This document shows positions 1 through 5,325 of a DNA stretch of 30,092 nucleotides, one piece after another. Each line of letters begins with the position of its first letter. The stretch's first letter is position 1. The stretch spans positions 1-30,092 of IMG/VR virus record IMGVR_UViG_3300027902_000023. One strand, given 5' to 3'. The translations under genes were made by a program, and so were the position numbers. The DNA comes from a virus. Under the pieces are notes generated by a model. The model ran no database searches. It was not told the DNA's origin and saw only the letters and a list, made by a program, of their open reading frames with translations.

Positions 1-66
1 TTAGACAAAAAGGCAATAGCTGAAATGGATAAAGATGGGTATTGTATTTATGATAGTGGAACATAG
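1..66 (+). CDS. 3' end of an unidentified gene
   Basis: The first 21 codons are open and end in TAG at 64-66 (C-terminus ...MDKDGYCIYDSGT). The start lies outside the window. The fragment is too short to recognise; it is kept because the next gene begins 12 bases later in the same direction, as in the compact gene packing of the rest of the window. Confidence 0.5.
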   Translation, partial: LDKKAIAEMDKDGYCIYDSGT

Positions 67-78
67 GAATGAAATAGA

Positions 79-294
79 ATGAACTTTAAAACATTTTTAA
101 ATGAATCAAAATTACCAATTGATTCCATAATATATCTTAAGCCGGAATACTATAGTGACCCTGCTATGGATTCAAGTGGTCAAAAATATTTTGATTACTT
201 AAAAAGTATTAAGGGTAAAGGTAAAATTATATCATATGGAACCTCTGGAGAGTACTATCAGGTAGATTTTGGTGGTGAATTGGTTAGGTTTTAG
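79..294 (+). CDS. Small unrecognised phage protein (71 aa)
   Basis: Product begins MNFKTFLNES, an N-terminal style common in small phage proteins. The C-terminal half (GKGKIISYGTSGEYYQVDFG) alternates hydrophobic and polar residues and reads like a small SH3-like beta barrel; this is inference from pattern only. A weak AGGAA lies 12-15 bases before the ATG. It is followed after 17 bases by another small protein of similar style. Function unknown. Confidence 0.6.
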   Translation: MNFKTFLNESKLPIDSIIYLKPEYYSDPAMDSSGQKYFDYLKSIKGKGKIISYGTSGEYYQVDFGGELVRF

Positions 295-311
295 AATAAT
301 TCTAAAATAAA

Positions 312-563
312 ATGAACCTCAAATCATTAGTAAAAAAGTCAAAAGATTTAAAGTCAGGAGATAAGATTCTAGGTTGTAGCTGGAAAGATGAGATAGAGAC
401 TGTTGAAAGAGTTGACCAGGCAGTAAATCCAGAATGTGTAAATATTCAAACAGATAAGAGAACATATACTGGAGAGTATAAAAATAAAGAATGGATTGTT
501 TCAGAAGGGAATATTAAAAATGGCAACCACAATAAAACCTACAACTACACTTACTTGGAGTAG
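312..563 (+). CDS. Small unrecognised protein (83 aa)
   Basis: Starts MNLKSLVKKSKDLKSGDKIL and contains a charged, beta-rich middle. It has no membrane segment or recognisable motif. No strong ribosome binding site is visible. Its last 44 bases overlap, in another frame, the start of the next ORF at 520, so translation of the two is probably coupled. Function unknown. Confidence 0.55.
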   Translation: MNLKSLVKKSKDLKSGDKILGCSWKDEIETVERVDQAVNPECVNIQTDKRTYTGEYKNKEWIVSEGNIKNGNHNKTYNYTYLE

Positions 564-810
564 TATTTCCACAGGATTAAAAAGTGTAGGAGCATCTAAT
601 AAAAGAATAACAAATGTATTGAGTTTGTTAAATTCTAATGAATCTTTCAAAGGTAGTAAAACGATTGCATCAAATGTCTTACAAACTTTATTGACTACCC
701 AAGGCCCATATACAAACAAATTGGTAACAACATTGGTTTCAAAAATACCTACAAATACACCGGTTATTGCAACAGTTAATAATAGCAAGAATACACAAAT
801 AATAAAATAA
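520..810 (+). CDS. Small Thr/Ser/Asn-rich protein (96 aa)
   Basis: I chose the ATG at 520 (MATTIKPTTTLTWSS) rather than the upstream in-frame start because AGAAGGGA lies 6-13 bases before it. The product is rich in Thr, Ser and Asn, with weakly amphipathic segments (RITNVLSLLNSN) and no obvious enzyme motif. The composition resembles small phage structural or internal proteins, but that is a guess. It overlaps the 3' end of the gene at 312. Confidence 0.5.
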   Translation: MATTIKPTTTLTWSSISTGLKSVGASNKRITNVLSLLNSNESFKGSKTIASNVLQTLLTTQGPYTNKLVTTLVSKIPTNTPVIATVNNSKNTQIIK

Positions 811-823
811 GGAAAAATTTTAT

Positions 824-1021
824 ATGTGGAATAGAGTAGAAGATGTAGCAAGTAACCAAAATTTAGATGCAAATAAATTTAAAGAGTTTGTCATCAAAAA
901 TAAAGGTAATGTTAAATATCCTGCTATTAATGTAACTAAAGATTATGTAGAAGTGGGCACTTGGAGTGTTGATGATTTAATTAGGGATTTCAAAAAAGAA
1001 CAAAAGAAATCAATAGATTAA
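824..1021 (+). CDS. Small charged unrecognised protein (65 aa)
   Basis: Begins MWNRVEDVASNQNLDANKF; probably helical, ends KKEQKKSID. AAGGAAAA (809-816) precedes the ATG at a suitable distance. It lies 13 bases after the preceding ORF and just before a consensus promoter at 1060, so it is likely the last gene of its transcription unit. No function recognised. Confidence 0.6.
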   Translation: MWNRVEDVASNQNLDANKFKEFVIKNKGNVKYPAINVTKDYVEVGTWSVDDLIRDFKKEQKKSID

Positions 1022-1059
1022 CTGTCAAAAGAACAAAAAAGTAAATATAAAATAAAAGC

Positions 1060-1088
1060 TTGACATTCCTTTTGATATCTATTATAAT
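1060..1088 (+). promoter_or_regulatory. Consensus sigma70 promoter before the 45-aa ORF
   Basis: TTGACA at 1060-1065 and TATAAT at 1083-1088 with a 17-base spacer: both hexamers are perfect. It would drive the short ORF at 1142 and end at the terminator at 1304-1338, making a discrete transcript of roughly 240 nt. Confidence 0.9.
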
Positions 1089-1141
1089 GTGGTAGTTAAT
1101 AAGAAATGTCAAAAAGGGAATATATAAATAATTAGGTAAAA

Positions 1142-1279
1142 ATGAGACAGATAAAATCACATAGACATAGTACATGGGCAACAATTAAATCATTGGTGGC
1201 GGGAACTATCCCCTCACTCATCCAAGGTTGTTCGTTTTTATATAATACTGATGAACCAATGAGGATGGATTTTATGTAA
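1142..1279 (+). CDS. 45-aa ORF, possible small lipoprotein or leader peptide
   Basis: Product starts MRQIKSHRHS and is basic at the N-terminus. A hydrophobic stretch follows and ends in LIQGC, which resembles a lipobox (Cys 30). It could be a tiny lipoprotein of the kind phages use in lysis, but the hydrophobic core (SLVAGTIPSLIQG) is short. The ribosome binding site is weak. It sits alone between a perfect promoter and a terminator. Bases 1267-1274 near its stop could pair with 1303-1310, which form the 5' arm of the terminator, so an attenuator leader is an alternative reading. Confidence 0.45.
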   Translation: MRQIKSHRHSTWATIKSLVAGTIPSLIQGCSFLYNTDEPMRMDFM

Positions 1280-1303
1280 AGTATTCATATATACTTTTAT
1301 CCT

Positions 1304-1338
1304 AAAATCCAACCTCAAGAACTGAAGTTGGATTTTTT
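1304..1338 (+). terminator. Rho-independent terminator
   Basis: AAATCCAAC pairs with GTTGGATTT, extended by TCA/TGA across a one-base mismatch, with a 5-base apex and a T-run (TTTTTT) at the 3' side. It separates the 45-aa ORF from the tRNA-array promoter 10 bases downstream. Confidence 0.8.
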
Positions 1339-1347
1339 ATTGTATTC

Positions 1348-1376
1348 TTGACATTTGATTTAATGTATTTTATAAT
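1348..1376 (+). promoter_or_regulatory. Consensus sigma70 promoter of the tRNA/tmRNA array
   Basis: TTGACA (1348-1353), 17-base spacer, TATAAT (1371-1376). Perfect hexamers and optimal spacing. The first tRNA begins 11 bases after the -10 box, so tRNA-Phe and tmRNA are at the head of this transcript. Confidence 0.93.
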
Positions 1377-1386
1377 AGTTTATCAT

Positions 1387-1463
1387 CCGGAAAGAGCCCT
1401 ACTGGAAAGGGCATATGGTTGAAGGCCATATCGTTGAGGGTTCGAGTCCCTTTTTCCGGTCCA
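1387..1463 (+). tRNA. tRNA-Phe (GAA)
   Basis: Acceptor CCGGAAA/TTTCCGG, D-stem GCCC/GGGC, anticodon stem TATGG/CCATA with loop TTGAAGG, T-arm GAGGG-TTCGAGT-CCCTT, CCA encoded. Position 8 is G instead of the usual T, and the discriminator is T rather than the A typical of Phe tRNAs. First gene after the array promoter. Confidence 0.93.
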
Positions 1464-1476
1464 AAATATTTAGAAA

Positions 1477-1820
1477 GGGGCTGACAGGAATCGATTGAGG
1501 CAAAATGGTTTAGAGTTGCAAGCGGAGTACCAAAACTCCTAAAAAGTTGGAAAACAATAAATGCAGAACAAGAATTTCTTTTAGCTGCTTAAAACAGCTA
1601 AACGAGCATCATTAAGGTTCCTACACTTTTTAATGCTCGCCATTTAGTAGGATAAGTTTATAGTAAATGGATGTAACTATAAAACAAAAATAACATCCTA
1701 TAAGATAAAGTGGTAATTTTAAGAACCATTTTATATGAAAAGTTGTAAATCTTAAAATAAGCTTGTAGATACTTTAGATTAAGTTGCAGCAAGACGCGGG
1801 TTCAATTCCCGCCAGCTCCA
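1477..1820 (+). ncRNA. ssrA: tmRNA (transfer-messenger RNA)
   Basis: The 5' end GGGGCTGACAGGAATCGA and 3' end GACGCGGGTTCAATTCCCGC-CAGCTCCA form the alanine-type tRNA-like domain of bacterial tmRNA (GGGGCTG pairs with CAGCTCC; T-loop TTCAATT). Length is about 344 nt, close to the bacterial norm. A short frame at 1563-1592 encodes AEQEFLLAA and TAA; if resumption is one codon earlier the tag is NAEQEFLLAA. The tag ends in LAA, the usual ClpXP degradation signal. CCA is only partly encoded (A-CA-T). It sits 13 bases after tRNA-Phe in the promoter-proximal part of the array. Host tmRNA frees ribosomes stalled on messages without a stop codon; a phage copy would support or replace that during infection. 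Confidence 0.95.
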
Positions 1821-1830
1821 CATAATTTAA

Positions 1831-1904
1831 CGGGGTGTAGCGCAGTTTGGTAGCGCGTCTGCTTTGGGAGCAGGATGCCGGAGGTTCAAATCCTCTCACC
1901 CCGA
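1831..1904 (+). tRNA. tRNA-Pro (TGG)
   Basis: Acceptor CGGGGTG/CACCCCG, D-stem GCGC/GCGC, anticodon stem TCTGC/GCAGG with loop TTTGGGA, T-arm GGAGG-TTCAAAT-CCTCT. CCA is not fully encoded (A then CAT). Begins 10 bases after tmRNA. Confidence 0.95.
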
Positions 1905-1911
1905 CATTTTT

Positions 1912-1985
1912 CAGGGAGTAATGTTTAACGGTTAGCATCCTACGTCTGGAGCGTAGTAGTTGGGGTTCGAATCCCCATTCCCTGA
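1912..1985 (+). tRNA. tRNA with anticodon TGG by position (Pro?), atypical C33
   Basis: Acceptor CAGGGAG/TTCCCTG, D-stem ATGT/GCAT, anticodon stem CTACG/CGTAG, T-arm TGGGG-TTCGAAT-CCCCA, discriminator A. The seven-base loop is TCTGGAG, placing TGG at 34-36 but C at position 33, where U is almost universal. A shifted reading (CTG) would need a broken stem. Identity is therefore uncertain; a complete cloverleaf otherwise. Confidence 0.75.
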
Positions 1986-1999
1986 CATCAAAATTATAT

Positions 2000-2071
2000 T
2001 GCGGGAAGGCCGGTGCCTGGCCGAGTCTCATAAGCTTGGATTGGTAGGATCAACACCTACTCCCGCTACCA
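2000..2071 (+). tRNA. tRNA-Met (CAT), initiator-like
   Basis: Acceptor GCGGGA/TCCCGC preceded by an unpaired T1-T72, reminiscent of the 1:72 mismatch of bacterial initiator tRNA. Anticodon stem CGAGT/GCTTG with loop CTCATAA; T-stem GTAGG/CCTAC with the odd loop ATCAACA; CCA encoded. The D-arm is unusually compact, the molecule is short (72 nt), and the three G-C pairs typical of the initiator anticodon stem are missing. It could be initiator Met or a degenerate CAT tRNA. Confidence 0.75.
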
Positions 2072-2081
2072 AAAAATTTAT

Positions 2082-2156
2082 GGCTAAGTAACTCAGTTGA
2101 AGAGTACCTGTTTCATAAGCAGGAAGTCGAGAGCTCAATCCTCTCCTTAGCCCCCA
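2082..2156 (+). tRNA. tRNA-Met or tRNA-Ile2 (CAT)
   Basis: Acceptor GGCTAAG/CTTAGCC, D-stem ACTC/GAGT, anticodon stem CCTGT/GCAGG with loop TTCATAA, T-stem GAGAG/CTCTC, CCA encoded. The T-loop is CTCAATC, with C instead of T at position 54. CAT tRNAs may be elongator Met or, after lysidine modification of C34, Ile reading AUA; sequence alone does not decide. Confidence 0.9.
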
Positions 2157-2179
2157 GTTTTTAATATGGAGAACTGAAA

Positions 2180-2404
2180 ATGGATTCTTGTAAAAGTTGT
2201 AGATCATTAGAGAGTTGTTTTGATGGAATTCATGATGAAACATGGTGGTGTAAAAAATTGAATGAGGCACTTGGAATATTAGAGATACCTTACAAATGGA
2301 ATGAAATAAAATTTAGTATACATGATCTTGATTTCAAATGTTGTTTTTATGAAAGAAGCTTATATGGAGATGCTGCTGAGACGGTGGACAGCACCAGTCT
2401 GTAA
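2180..2404 (+). CDS. Small Cys-rich protein (74 aa) running into tRNA-Tyr
   Basis: Product MDSCKSCRSLESCFDGI... has CxxC and further Cys and His residues that could bind zinc, and a WWC motif. GGAGAACTG precedes the ATG at 2180. Its stop TAA (2402-2404) lies inside the anticodon loop of tRNA-Tyr, which begins at 2366, so the last dozen codons are tRNA sequence. RNase P cleavage would leave a message without a stop codon. No family recognised. Confidence 0.6.
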   Translation: MDSCKSCRSLESCFDGIHDETWWCKKLNEALGILEIPYKWNEIKFSIHDLDFKCCFYERSLYGDAAETVDSTSL

Positions 2405-2455
2405 AACTGGAAGCCTAAAAACTCGTTGGGGGTTCGAATCCCTTCATCTCCTCCA
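2366..2455 (+). tRNA. tRNA-Tyr (GTA), long variable arm
   Basis: Acceptor GGAGATG/CATCTCC, D-stem GCTG/CAGC, anticodon stem CCAGT/ACTGG with loop CTGTAAA, a class II variable arm, T-stem GGGGG/CCCTT with TTCGAAT loop, CCA encoded. Position 8 is C and the discriminator is T, both unusual for Tyr. Confidence 0.93.
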
Positions 2456-2468
2456 TTAAAATAGTTAT

Positions 2469-2542
2469 TCCGAGGTCCTTCAATGGTAGGAGAGGTGACT
2501 GTTAATCACTCAATGGAAGTTCAATTCTTCCTCTCGGAGCCA
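2469..2542 (+). tRNA. tRNA-Asn (GTT)
   Basis: Acceptor TCCGAGG/TCTCGGA, D-stem CTTC/GGAG, anticodon stem GGTGA/TCACT with loop CTGTTAA, T-stem GGAAG/CTTCC with TTCAATT loop, discriminator G and CCA encoded. Follows tRNA-Tyr by 13 bases. Confidence 0.95.
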
Positions 2543-2550
2543 AAATATAT

Positions 2551-2626
2551 GGTGATTGTAACCTAACGGTCAAGGTACTGGTCTGTGAAACCAGGTAAGA
2601 GCGTTCAATTCGCTCCTTTCACCCCA
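2551..2626 (+). tRNA. tRNA-His (GTG) with G-1:C73
   Basis: An extra G (2551) faces discriminator C73, the hallmark of tRNA-His. Acceptor GTGATTG/CTTTCAC contains two T-T mismatches. Anticodon stem CTGGT/ACCAG with loop CTGTGAA; T-stem GAGCG/CGCTC with TTCAATT loop; CCA encoded. Confidence 0.93.
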
Positions 2627-2636
2627 AAATAATTAT

Positions 2637-2710
2637 TCTCCTTTCGTCTAATGGTAAGACAGAGGTCTTTGAAGCCTCGAATCTGAGTTCGATTCTTAGA
2701 AGGAGATCCA
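2637..2710 (+). tRNA. tRNA-Gln (TTG)
   Basis: Acceptor TCTCCTT/AAGGAGA, D-stem GTCT/AGAC, anticodon stem GAGGT/GCCTC with loop CTTTGAA, T-loop TTCGATT, CCA encoded. Nearly identical in its middle to the next tRNA, from which it differs mainly in the acceptor stem and one anticodon base. Confidence 0.96.
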
Positions 2711-2716
2711 AAATAT

Positions 2717-2790
2717 TCGCTCTTCGTCTAATGGTAAGACAGAGGTCTCTGAAGCCTCGAATCTGGGTTCGATTCCTAGAGGGCGAACCA
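2717..2790 (+). tRNA. tRNA-Gln (CTG)
   Basis: Acceptor TCGCTCT/AGGGCGA, anticodon stem GAGGT/GCCTC with loop CTCTGAA, T-loop TTCGATT, CCA encoded. A tandem duplicate of the Gln(TTG) gene six bases upstream that has switched wobble base, so the pair reads both CAA and CAG. Confidence 0.96.
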
Positions 2791-2813
2791 AAAAATTTTA
2801 TTGGAGAAATTTG

Positions 2814-2945
2814 ATGAAGGTAACTATAAAAAATTTGAAAATAGATTCACCAATTGATGATGATATTAAAATTGATTTATTAGAGTTTGAAGGATCAGAA
2901 AATGAATTTAAAACTTTATGTGAAGATTTAGGAATAAAAAGATAA
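2814..2945 (+). CDS. Small acidic protein (43 aa)
   Basis: Product MKVTIKNLKIDSPIDDDIKI..., ending LCEDLGIKR. TTGGAGAAA lies at the right distance before the ATG. It fills the gap between tRNA-Gln and tRNA-Ser, and its codon use matches its neighbours. No family recognised. Confidence 0.55.
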   Translation: MKVTIKNLKIDSPIDDDIKIDLLEFEGSENEFKTLCEDLGIKR

Positions 2946-2951
2946 AATTAT

Positions 2952-3035
2952 GGAGAGGGGCGCGAATGGTGAACGGATAGTTTGCTAAACTATTGCCCGA
3001 AAGGGTAGCGGGGTCAGTACCCGCTCTCTCCGCCA
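2952..3035 (+). tRNA. tRNA-Ser (GCT)
   Basis: Acceptor GGAGAGG/TCTCTCC with discriminator G, anticodon stem ATAGT/ACTAT with loop TTGCTAA, variable arm closed by CCC/GGG, T-stem GCGGG/CCCGC, CCA encoded. The T-loop GTCAGTA lacks T54, and position 8 is G. Confidence 0.93.
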
Positions 3036-3047
3036 TAATAAAATAAA

Positions 3048-3410
3048 ATGAAACATGATCCTAACATTGGATTTAAAGATGGTACTAGAACCATTTGGAA
3101 TAAAGGTTTAACAAAAGAAACAGATGATAGGGTTAAGAAAATATCGAAAAAAGTAGGAGATGCATTAAGGGGTAAAAAGCAATCTTTCAAAGCTATAGAA
3201 GCACAAAAAAGAGGAATGAGGTTATCAGAGATAGTAGGAGGATATAGAGAAGGATCAGGAAGAGGAAAAAAGTTCAAAGTTTTTGATTCATATAATAATA
3301 GAGTTTGTTTGCAATCATCTTATGAATTATATGTTTCTGAAATATTAGATAGGTTAAATATTAAATGGATAAGACCAAAATATTTGATTTATATAGTAGA
3401 AAAAAGATAA
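3048..3410 (+). pseudogene. Remnant of a phage homing-endonuclease gene (EDxHD/VSR-like family?)
   Basis: The 120-aa reading frame contains IWNKGLTKETDDRVKK, typical of DNA-binding modules of phage homing endonucleases. This is followed by GGYREGSGRGKK and SSYELYVSEILDRLNIKW, which resemble the start of the EDxHD (very-short-patch-repair-like) nuclease domain. The usual C-terminal continuation of the nuclease domain is missing: the frame stops after YLIYIVEKR, and no other frame restores a convincing end. There is no ribosome binding site. I read it as a truncated, probably inactive gene left in the tRNA array. Family assignment is from memory of motif style. Confidence 0.6.
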
Positions 3411-3441
3411 AGAGAAGATACAATTGGTGAAAGAACAAAAT

Positions 3442-3540
3442 ATGATTACATTATTTATTTTATCTGAGAATCTTATTACTTGTGATTATATAAAGAAAAT
3501 ATGCCGGGATAGTTCAATTTCTGGTAGAACGGTGGACTGA
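3442..3540 (+). CDS. Possible 32-aa ORF ending in tRNA-Ile
   Basis: Product MITLFILSENLITCDYIKK... with a GGTGAAAG-like ribosome binding site. Its TGA (3538-3540) lies in the anticodon loop of the tRNA that begins at 3503. It is short, so it may be chance or decayed sequence from the endonuclease remnant upstream. Confidence 0.3.
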   Translation: MITLFILSENLITCDYIKKICRDSSISGRTVD

Positions 3541-3580
3541 TAATCCATTAATAGTGGTTCGACTCCACTTCTCGGTACCA
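3503..3580 (+). tRNA. tRNA-Ile (GAT)
   Basis: Acceptor GCCGGGA/TCTCGGT, D-stem GTTC/GAAC with a long D-loop, anticodon stem GTGGA/TCCAT with loop CTGATAA, T-stem AGTGG/CCACT with TTCGACT loop, discriminator A, CCA encoded. Confidence 0.95.
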
Positions 3581-3605
3581 AAAATATAGATCTTGAGGAT
3601 AGACG

Positions 3606-3673
3606 CTGGATATCGTCTAATGGTAGGACTCCGGCAATAGTCGGCAATATGGGTTCGAGTCCCATTATCCAAG
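3606..3673 (+). pseudogene. tRNA remnant with damaged anticodon arm
   Basis: The sequence keeps a near-complete acceptor (TGGATA/TATCCA), D-stem GTCT/GGAC and a good T-arm (ATGGG-TTCGAGT-CCCAT). The anticodon arm is too short (CCG-GCAATAGT-CGG), so total length is only about 68 nt and no anticodon can be assigned. CCA is absent. Directly after it, 3674-3695 is a palindromic T-arm-like sequence (around GAGTTCGAATTC), perhaps from a second lost tRNA. Bases 3700-3809 hold no gene that I can support; an 11-base direct repeat (TCGTGAAATCC) occurs at 3708 and 3781. Confidence 0.6.
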
Positions 3674-3809
3674 TAGTGGAGTTCGAATTCCACTATTTAG
3701 GAACATTTCGTGAAATCCCTCAATTGTAGATAGACAGGAGATTCCGTTCTTGATCGGTCCGGAATTGAATGGAACGTTACTCGTGAAATCCTACAACAAC
3801 TTTTTAAAT

Positions 3810-3905
3810 GGAGAGTTAACCATAACAGAGCAATGGCCTGGTCCAGAAAATCAGTTAGGTTGCCTAATAAGCGCCATGTGGGTTCGAATCCCTCACTCTC
3901 CTCCA
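3810..3905 (+). tRNA. tRNA, long variable arm, anticodon AGA by position (Ser?)
   Basis: Acceptor GGAGAGT/ACTCTCC with discriminator T, anticodon stem CTGGT/ATCAG, class II variable arm (TTAGG/CCTAA), T-loop TTCGAAT, CCA encoded. The loop CCAGAAA places AGA at 34-36 with C at position 33. An A34 serine tRNA is rare in bacteria, and Ser tRNAs usually carry G73, so both identity and function are uncertain. The T-stem has one mismatch. Confidence 0.65.
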
Positions 3906-3918
3906 TTTTTGAATATGA

Positions 3919-4062
3919 ATGAAAGATATTACTAATTTTTTAATTGAAGCTATTAGAAGTTCGAATAGAAGATTTGTCAGAAAAAAAGTGAGAGAAGAGT
4001 ATAATATCTGGAGGGTAGCGTCCGTGGGGACAGGTGGCTTTGAATACCACCGCCGGCAATAG
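3919..4062 (+). CDS. Possible 47-aa ORF ending in tRNA-Ser
   Basis: Product MKDITNFLIEAIRSSNRRFVRKK... is basic and reads like real coding sequence up to about residue 31 (base 4009). After that it is tRNA sequence, and the stop TAG (4060-4062) is in the variable arm of the next tRNA. No clear ribosome binding site. Confidence 0.35.
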   Translation: MKDITNFLIEAIRSSNRRFVRKKVREEYNIWRVASVGTGGFEYHRRQ

Positions 4063-4092
4063 CTGAAGGTTCGACTCCTTTGCTCTCCGCCA
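4010..4092 (+). tRNA. tRNA-Ser (TGA)
   Basis: Acceptor GGAGGGT/GCTCTCC with discriminator G, long variable arm, T-arm TTCGACT, CCA encoded. The anticodon arm is GTGGC-TTTGAAT-ACCAC, giving TGA with T33 but a C31-A39 mismatch next to the loop. Together with Ser(GCT) it covers most serine codons. Confidence 0.88.
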
Positions 4093-4122
4093 TTAATTTT
4101 CATTAAGGAGATTGTATGTGTA

Positions 4123-4293
4123 ATGATCATAAACTTTATACCAATGGCCTTAGTGATAAGTATTTCTTTATATATAATAAAGAAAGATATTGAGACAATA
4201 ACATGGTTTAAGATATTTTCACCTTTTTTGATTTTAGGTTTTATAGAAATTTTGATATTGGTTTTTGATCAAAAACATAAGCTTAGTTGGTAG
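4123..4293 (+). CDS. Small membrane protein (56 aa) ending in tRNA-Cys
   Basis: Two hydrophobic segments (FIPMALVISISLYII and IFSPFLILGFIEILILVF) predict a two-helix inner-membrane protein. AAGGAG (4105-4110) lies 12 bases before this ATG and 5 bases before an out-of-frame ATG at 4116 that opens a 25-codon ORF. Either or both may be translated. The stop TAG (4291-4293) is inside the D-arm of tRNA-Cys. Function unknown. Confidence 0.5.
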   Translation: MIINFIPMALVISISLYIIKKDIETITWFKIFSPFLILGFIEILILVFDQKHKLSW

Positions 4294-4356
4294 ATTGGCG
4301 CATGCGACGGTCTGCAAAACCGTAGAAGATGGGTTCGATTCCCTCACTAAGCTCCA
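4281..4356 (+). tRNA. tRNA-Cys (GCA)
   Basis: Acceptor GCTTAGT/ACTAAGC, anticodon stem ACGGT/ACCGT with loop CTGCAAA, T-loop TTCGATT, discriminator T (the normal Cys identity base), CCA encoded. Confidence 0.95.
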
Positions 4357-4383
4357 TATATTAAATTGAAAAGGAGGAGTAAA

Positions 4384-4887
4384 ATGAAGATTAGTTCAAG
4401 TTCATGGCATTTCAGATTGTGGGCGTATAGACAGAAATTTTTTAGTGGTGATAGTGATGATAGAATTAGGCACCATTCACTTCAGTTGACTTTATGTAGT
4501 TATTTTTGGTCAGTAATTTGGACAATTTGGGTATTTTTCTTCTTTTATGCAATTAGAGTTCCACTAGGTTATATTTTTGGTTTAAGATGGGTTAAAGGAG
4601 AGCATGAATTTATTTTGAAAAATAAAATTCATGCTATATGTGTAGTAGTTTTTCTACTCTTAATGCCAACGTTTATAGCAATTCTTAATCCAAAGGTAAC
4701 ACCTGTTGCATTAACTACTTTGTTTATCTATTTCATAATTGGTGTAATAGTTGCATTAGAAAAGCTTAAAATGTATTTGAATTTATATCCAAGAAAAGAA
4801 GATAGTTTCTATAATGTAACAAAAGAATTTATCAAAGCAAAGAAAGCAAAAGTTTGTCCTAATATAGAAGTTATTTTTCCAAAATAA
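4384..4887 (+). CDS. Membrane protein (167 aa), phage-type
   Basis: I chose the ATG at 4384 because AAGGAGGAG lies 5-13 bases upstream; an in-frame TTG at 4366 has no such site. The N-terminus MKISSSSWHFRLWAYRQKF followed by LCSYFWSVIW resembles small membrane proteins I have seen in large phages. Three to four transmembrane segments are visible: at about residues 45-70, at 85-110 (AICVVVFLLLMPTFIAIL), and at 115-135. The tail is basic and cytoplasmic. Function not known. Confidence 0.75.
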   Translation: MKISSSSWHFRLWAYRQKFFSGDSDDRIRHHSLQLTLCSYFWSVIWTIWVFFFFYAIRVPLGYIFGLRWVKGEHEFILKNKIHAICVVVFLLLMPTFIAILNPKVTPVALTTLFIYFIIGVIVALEKLKMYLNLYPRKEDSFYNVTKEFIKAKKAKVCPNIEVIFPK

Positions 4888-4889
4888 GA

Positions 4890-4918
4890 TTGACTTTTGA
4901 ATAGAAATAAATTATATT
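4890..4918 (+). promoter_or_regulatory. Promoter before tRNA-Asp
   Basis: TTGACT (4890-4895), 17-base spacer, TATATT (4913-4918). Five of six matches in each hexamer. The tRNA begins 8 bases later, so this probably refreshes transcription of the middle of the array. Confidence 0.75.
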
Positions 4919-4925
4919 AAAAGTT

Positions 4926-5002
4926 GGGTACGTAGCATAATTGGTCAGTGTGCTTCCCTGTCACGGAAGAAGGTACCGGTTCGAATCCGGCCGTACCCGC
5001 CA
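4926..5002 (+). tRNA. tRNA-Asp (GTC)
   Basis: Acceptor GGGTACG/CGTACCC with discriminator G, anticodon stem CTTCC/GGAAG with loop CTGTCAC, T-loop TTCGAAT, CCA encoded. First tRNA after the promoter at 4890. Confidence 0.96.
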
Positions 5003-5014
5003 TAAATAAACAAC

Positions 5015-5091
5015 GGCCTACTACCCCAACTGGTAGAGGGAGTGGACTTAAAATCCATAAGTTCCCGGTTCGAATCCGGGGTAGGCTACCA
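5015..5091 (+). tRNA. tRNA with Leu anticodon TAA on a short-variable-arm body
   Basis: Acceptor GGCCTAC/GTAGGCT, anticodon stem GTGGA/TCCAT with loop CTTAAAA, T-arm CCCGG-TTCGAAT-CCGGG, discriminator A, CCA encoded. The variable loop is only five bases (AAGTT), whereas bacterial tRNA-Leu is class II with a long variable arm. One of four related tRNAs with leucine anticodons and this class I shape. Confidence 0.9.
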
Positions 5092-5115
5092 AAAATAATT
5101 GAAGGAGATTGTTAT

Positions 5116-5325
5116 ATGAAATGTCAGTGTTGTAATAAGAATAGAAAATCTCCTAGAAATGCAGTTGTTAGAACTGAGCAAAACAATTTTATTCTATGTG
5201 GTATATGTAGTAATGCTATACATATAAGCAAGAATATTATTTTTGGAATTATGAATAAAAATGTAGATTGGGATTTTCTTATGACATCTACTAAAAAAGA
5301 TTTTGAGAAAGGATTTATAAAATGA
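5116..5325 (+). CDS. Small zinc-ribbon-like protein (69 aa)
   Basis: Start at 5116 is set by GAAGGAGATT upstream; longer readings run back through tRNAs. Product MKCQCCNKNRKSPRN... has CxCC near the N-terminus and CGIC at about residues 36-39, a likely four-Cys zinc site. The last four bases overlap the next gene (ATGA), so the two are translationally coupled. Function unknown. Confidence 0.65.
   Translation: MKCQCCNKNRKSPRNAVVRTEQNNFILCGICSNAIHISKNIIFGIMNKNVDWDFLMTSTKKDFEKGFIK

Noticed and set aside
501-872. 123-codon minus-strand ORF with hydrophobic content
   Set aside because: It is antisense to two + strand genes with better starts, and its hydrophobicity comes from the complement of Asn/Lys/Thr codons.
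1774-2270. Minus-strand ORFs with GFEPPA-like peptides across tRNA clusters
   Set aside because: These are the usual antisense readings of tRNA T-arms; no ribosome binding site and the tRNA structures explain the sequence.
4948-5115. Longer N-terminus for the 69-aa zinc-ribbon protein
   Set aside because: The extension is tRNA-Asp and the TAA tRNA; the ATG at 5116 has a proper ribosome binding site.
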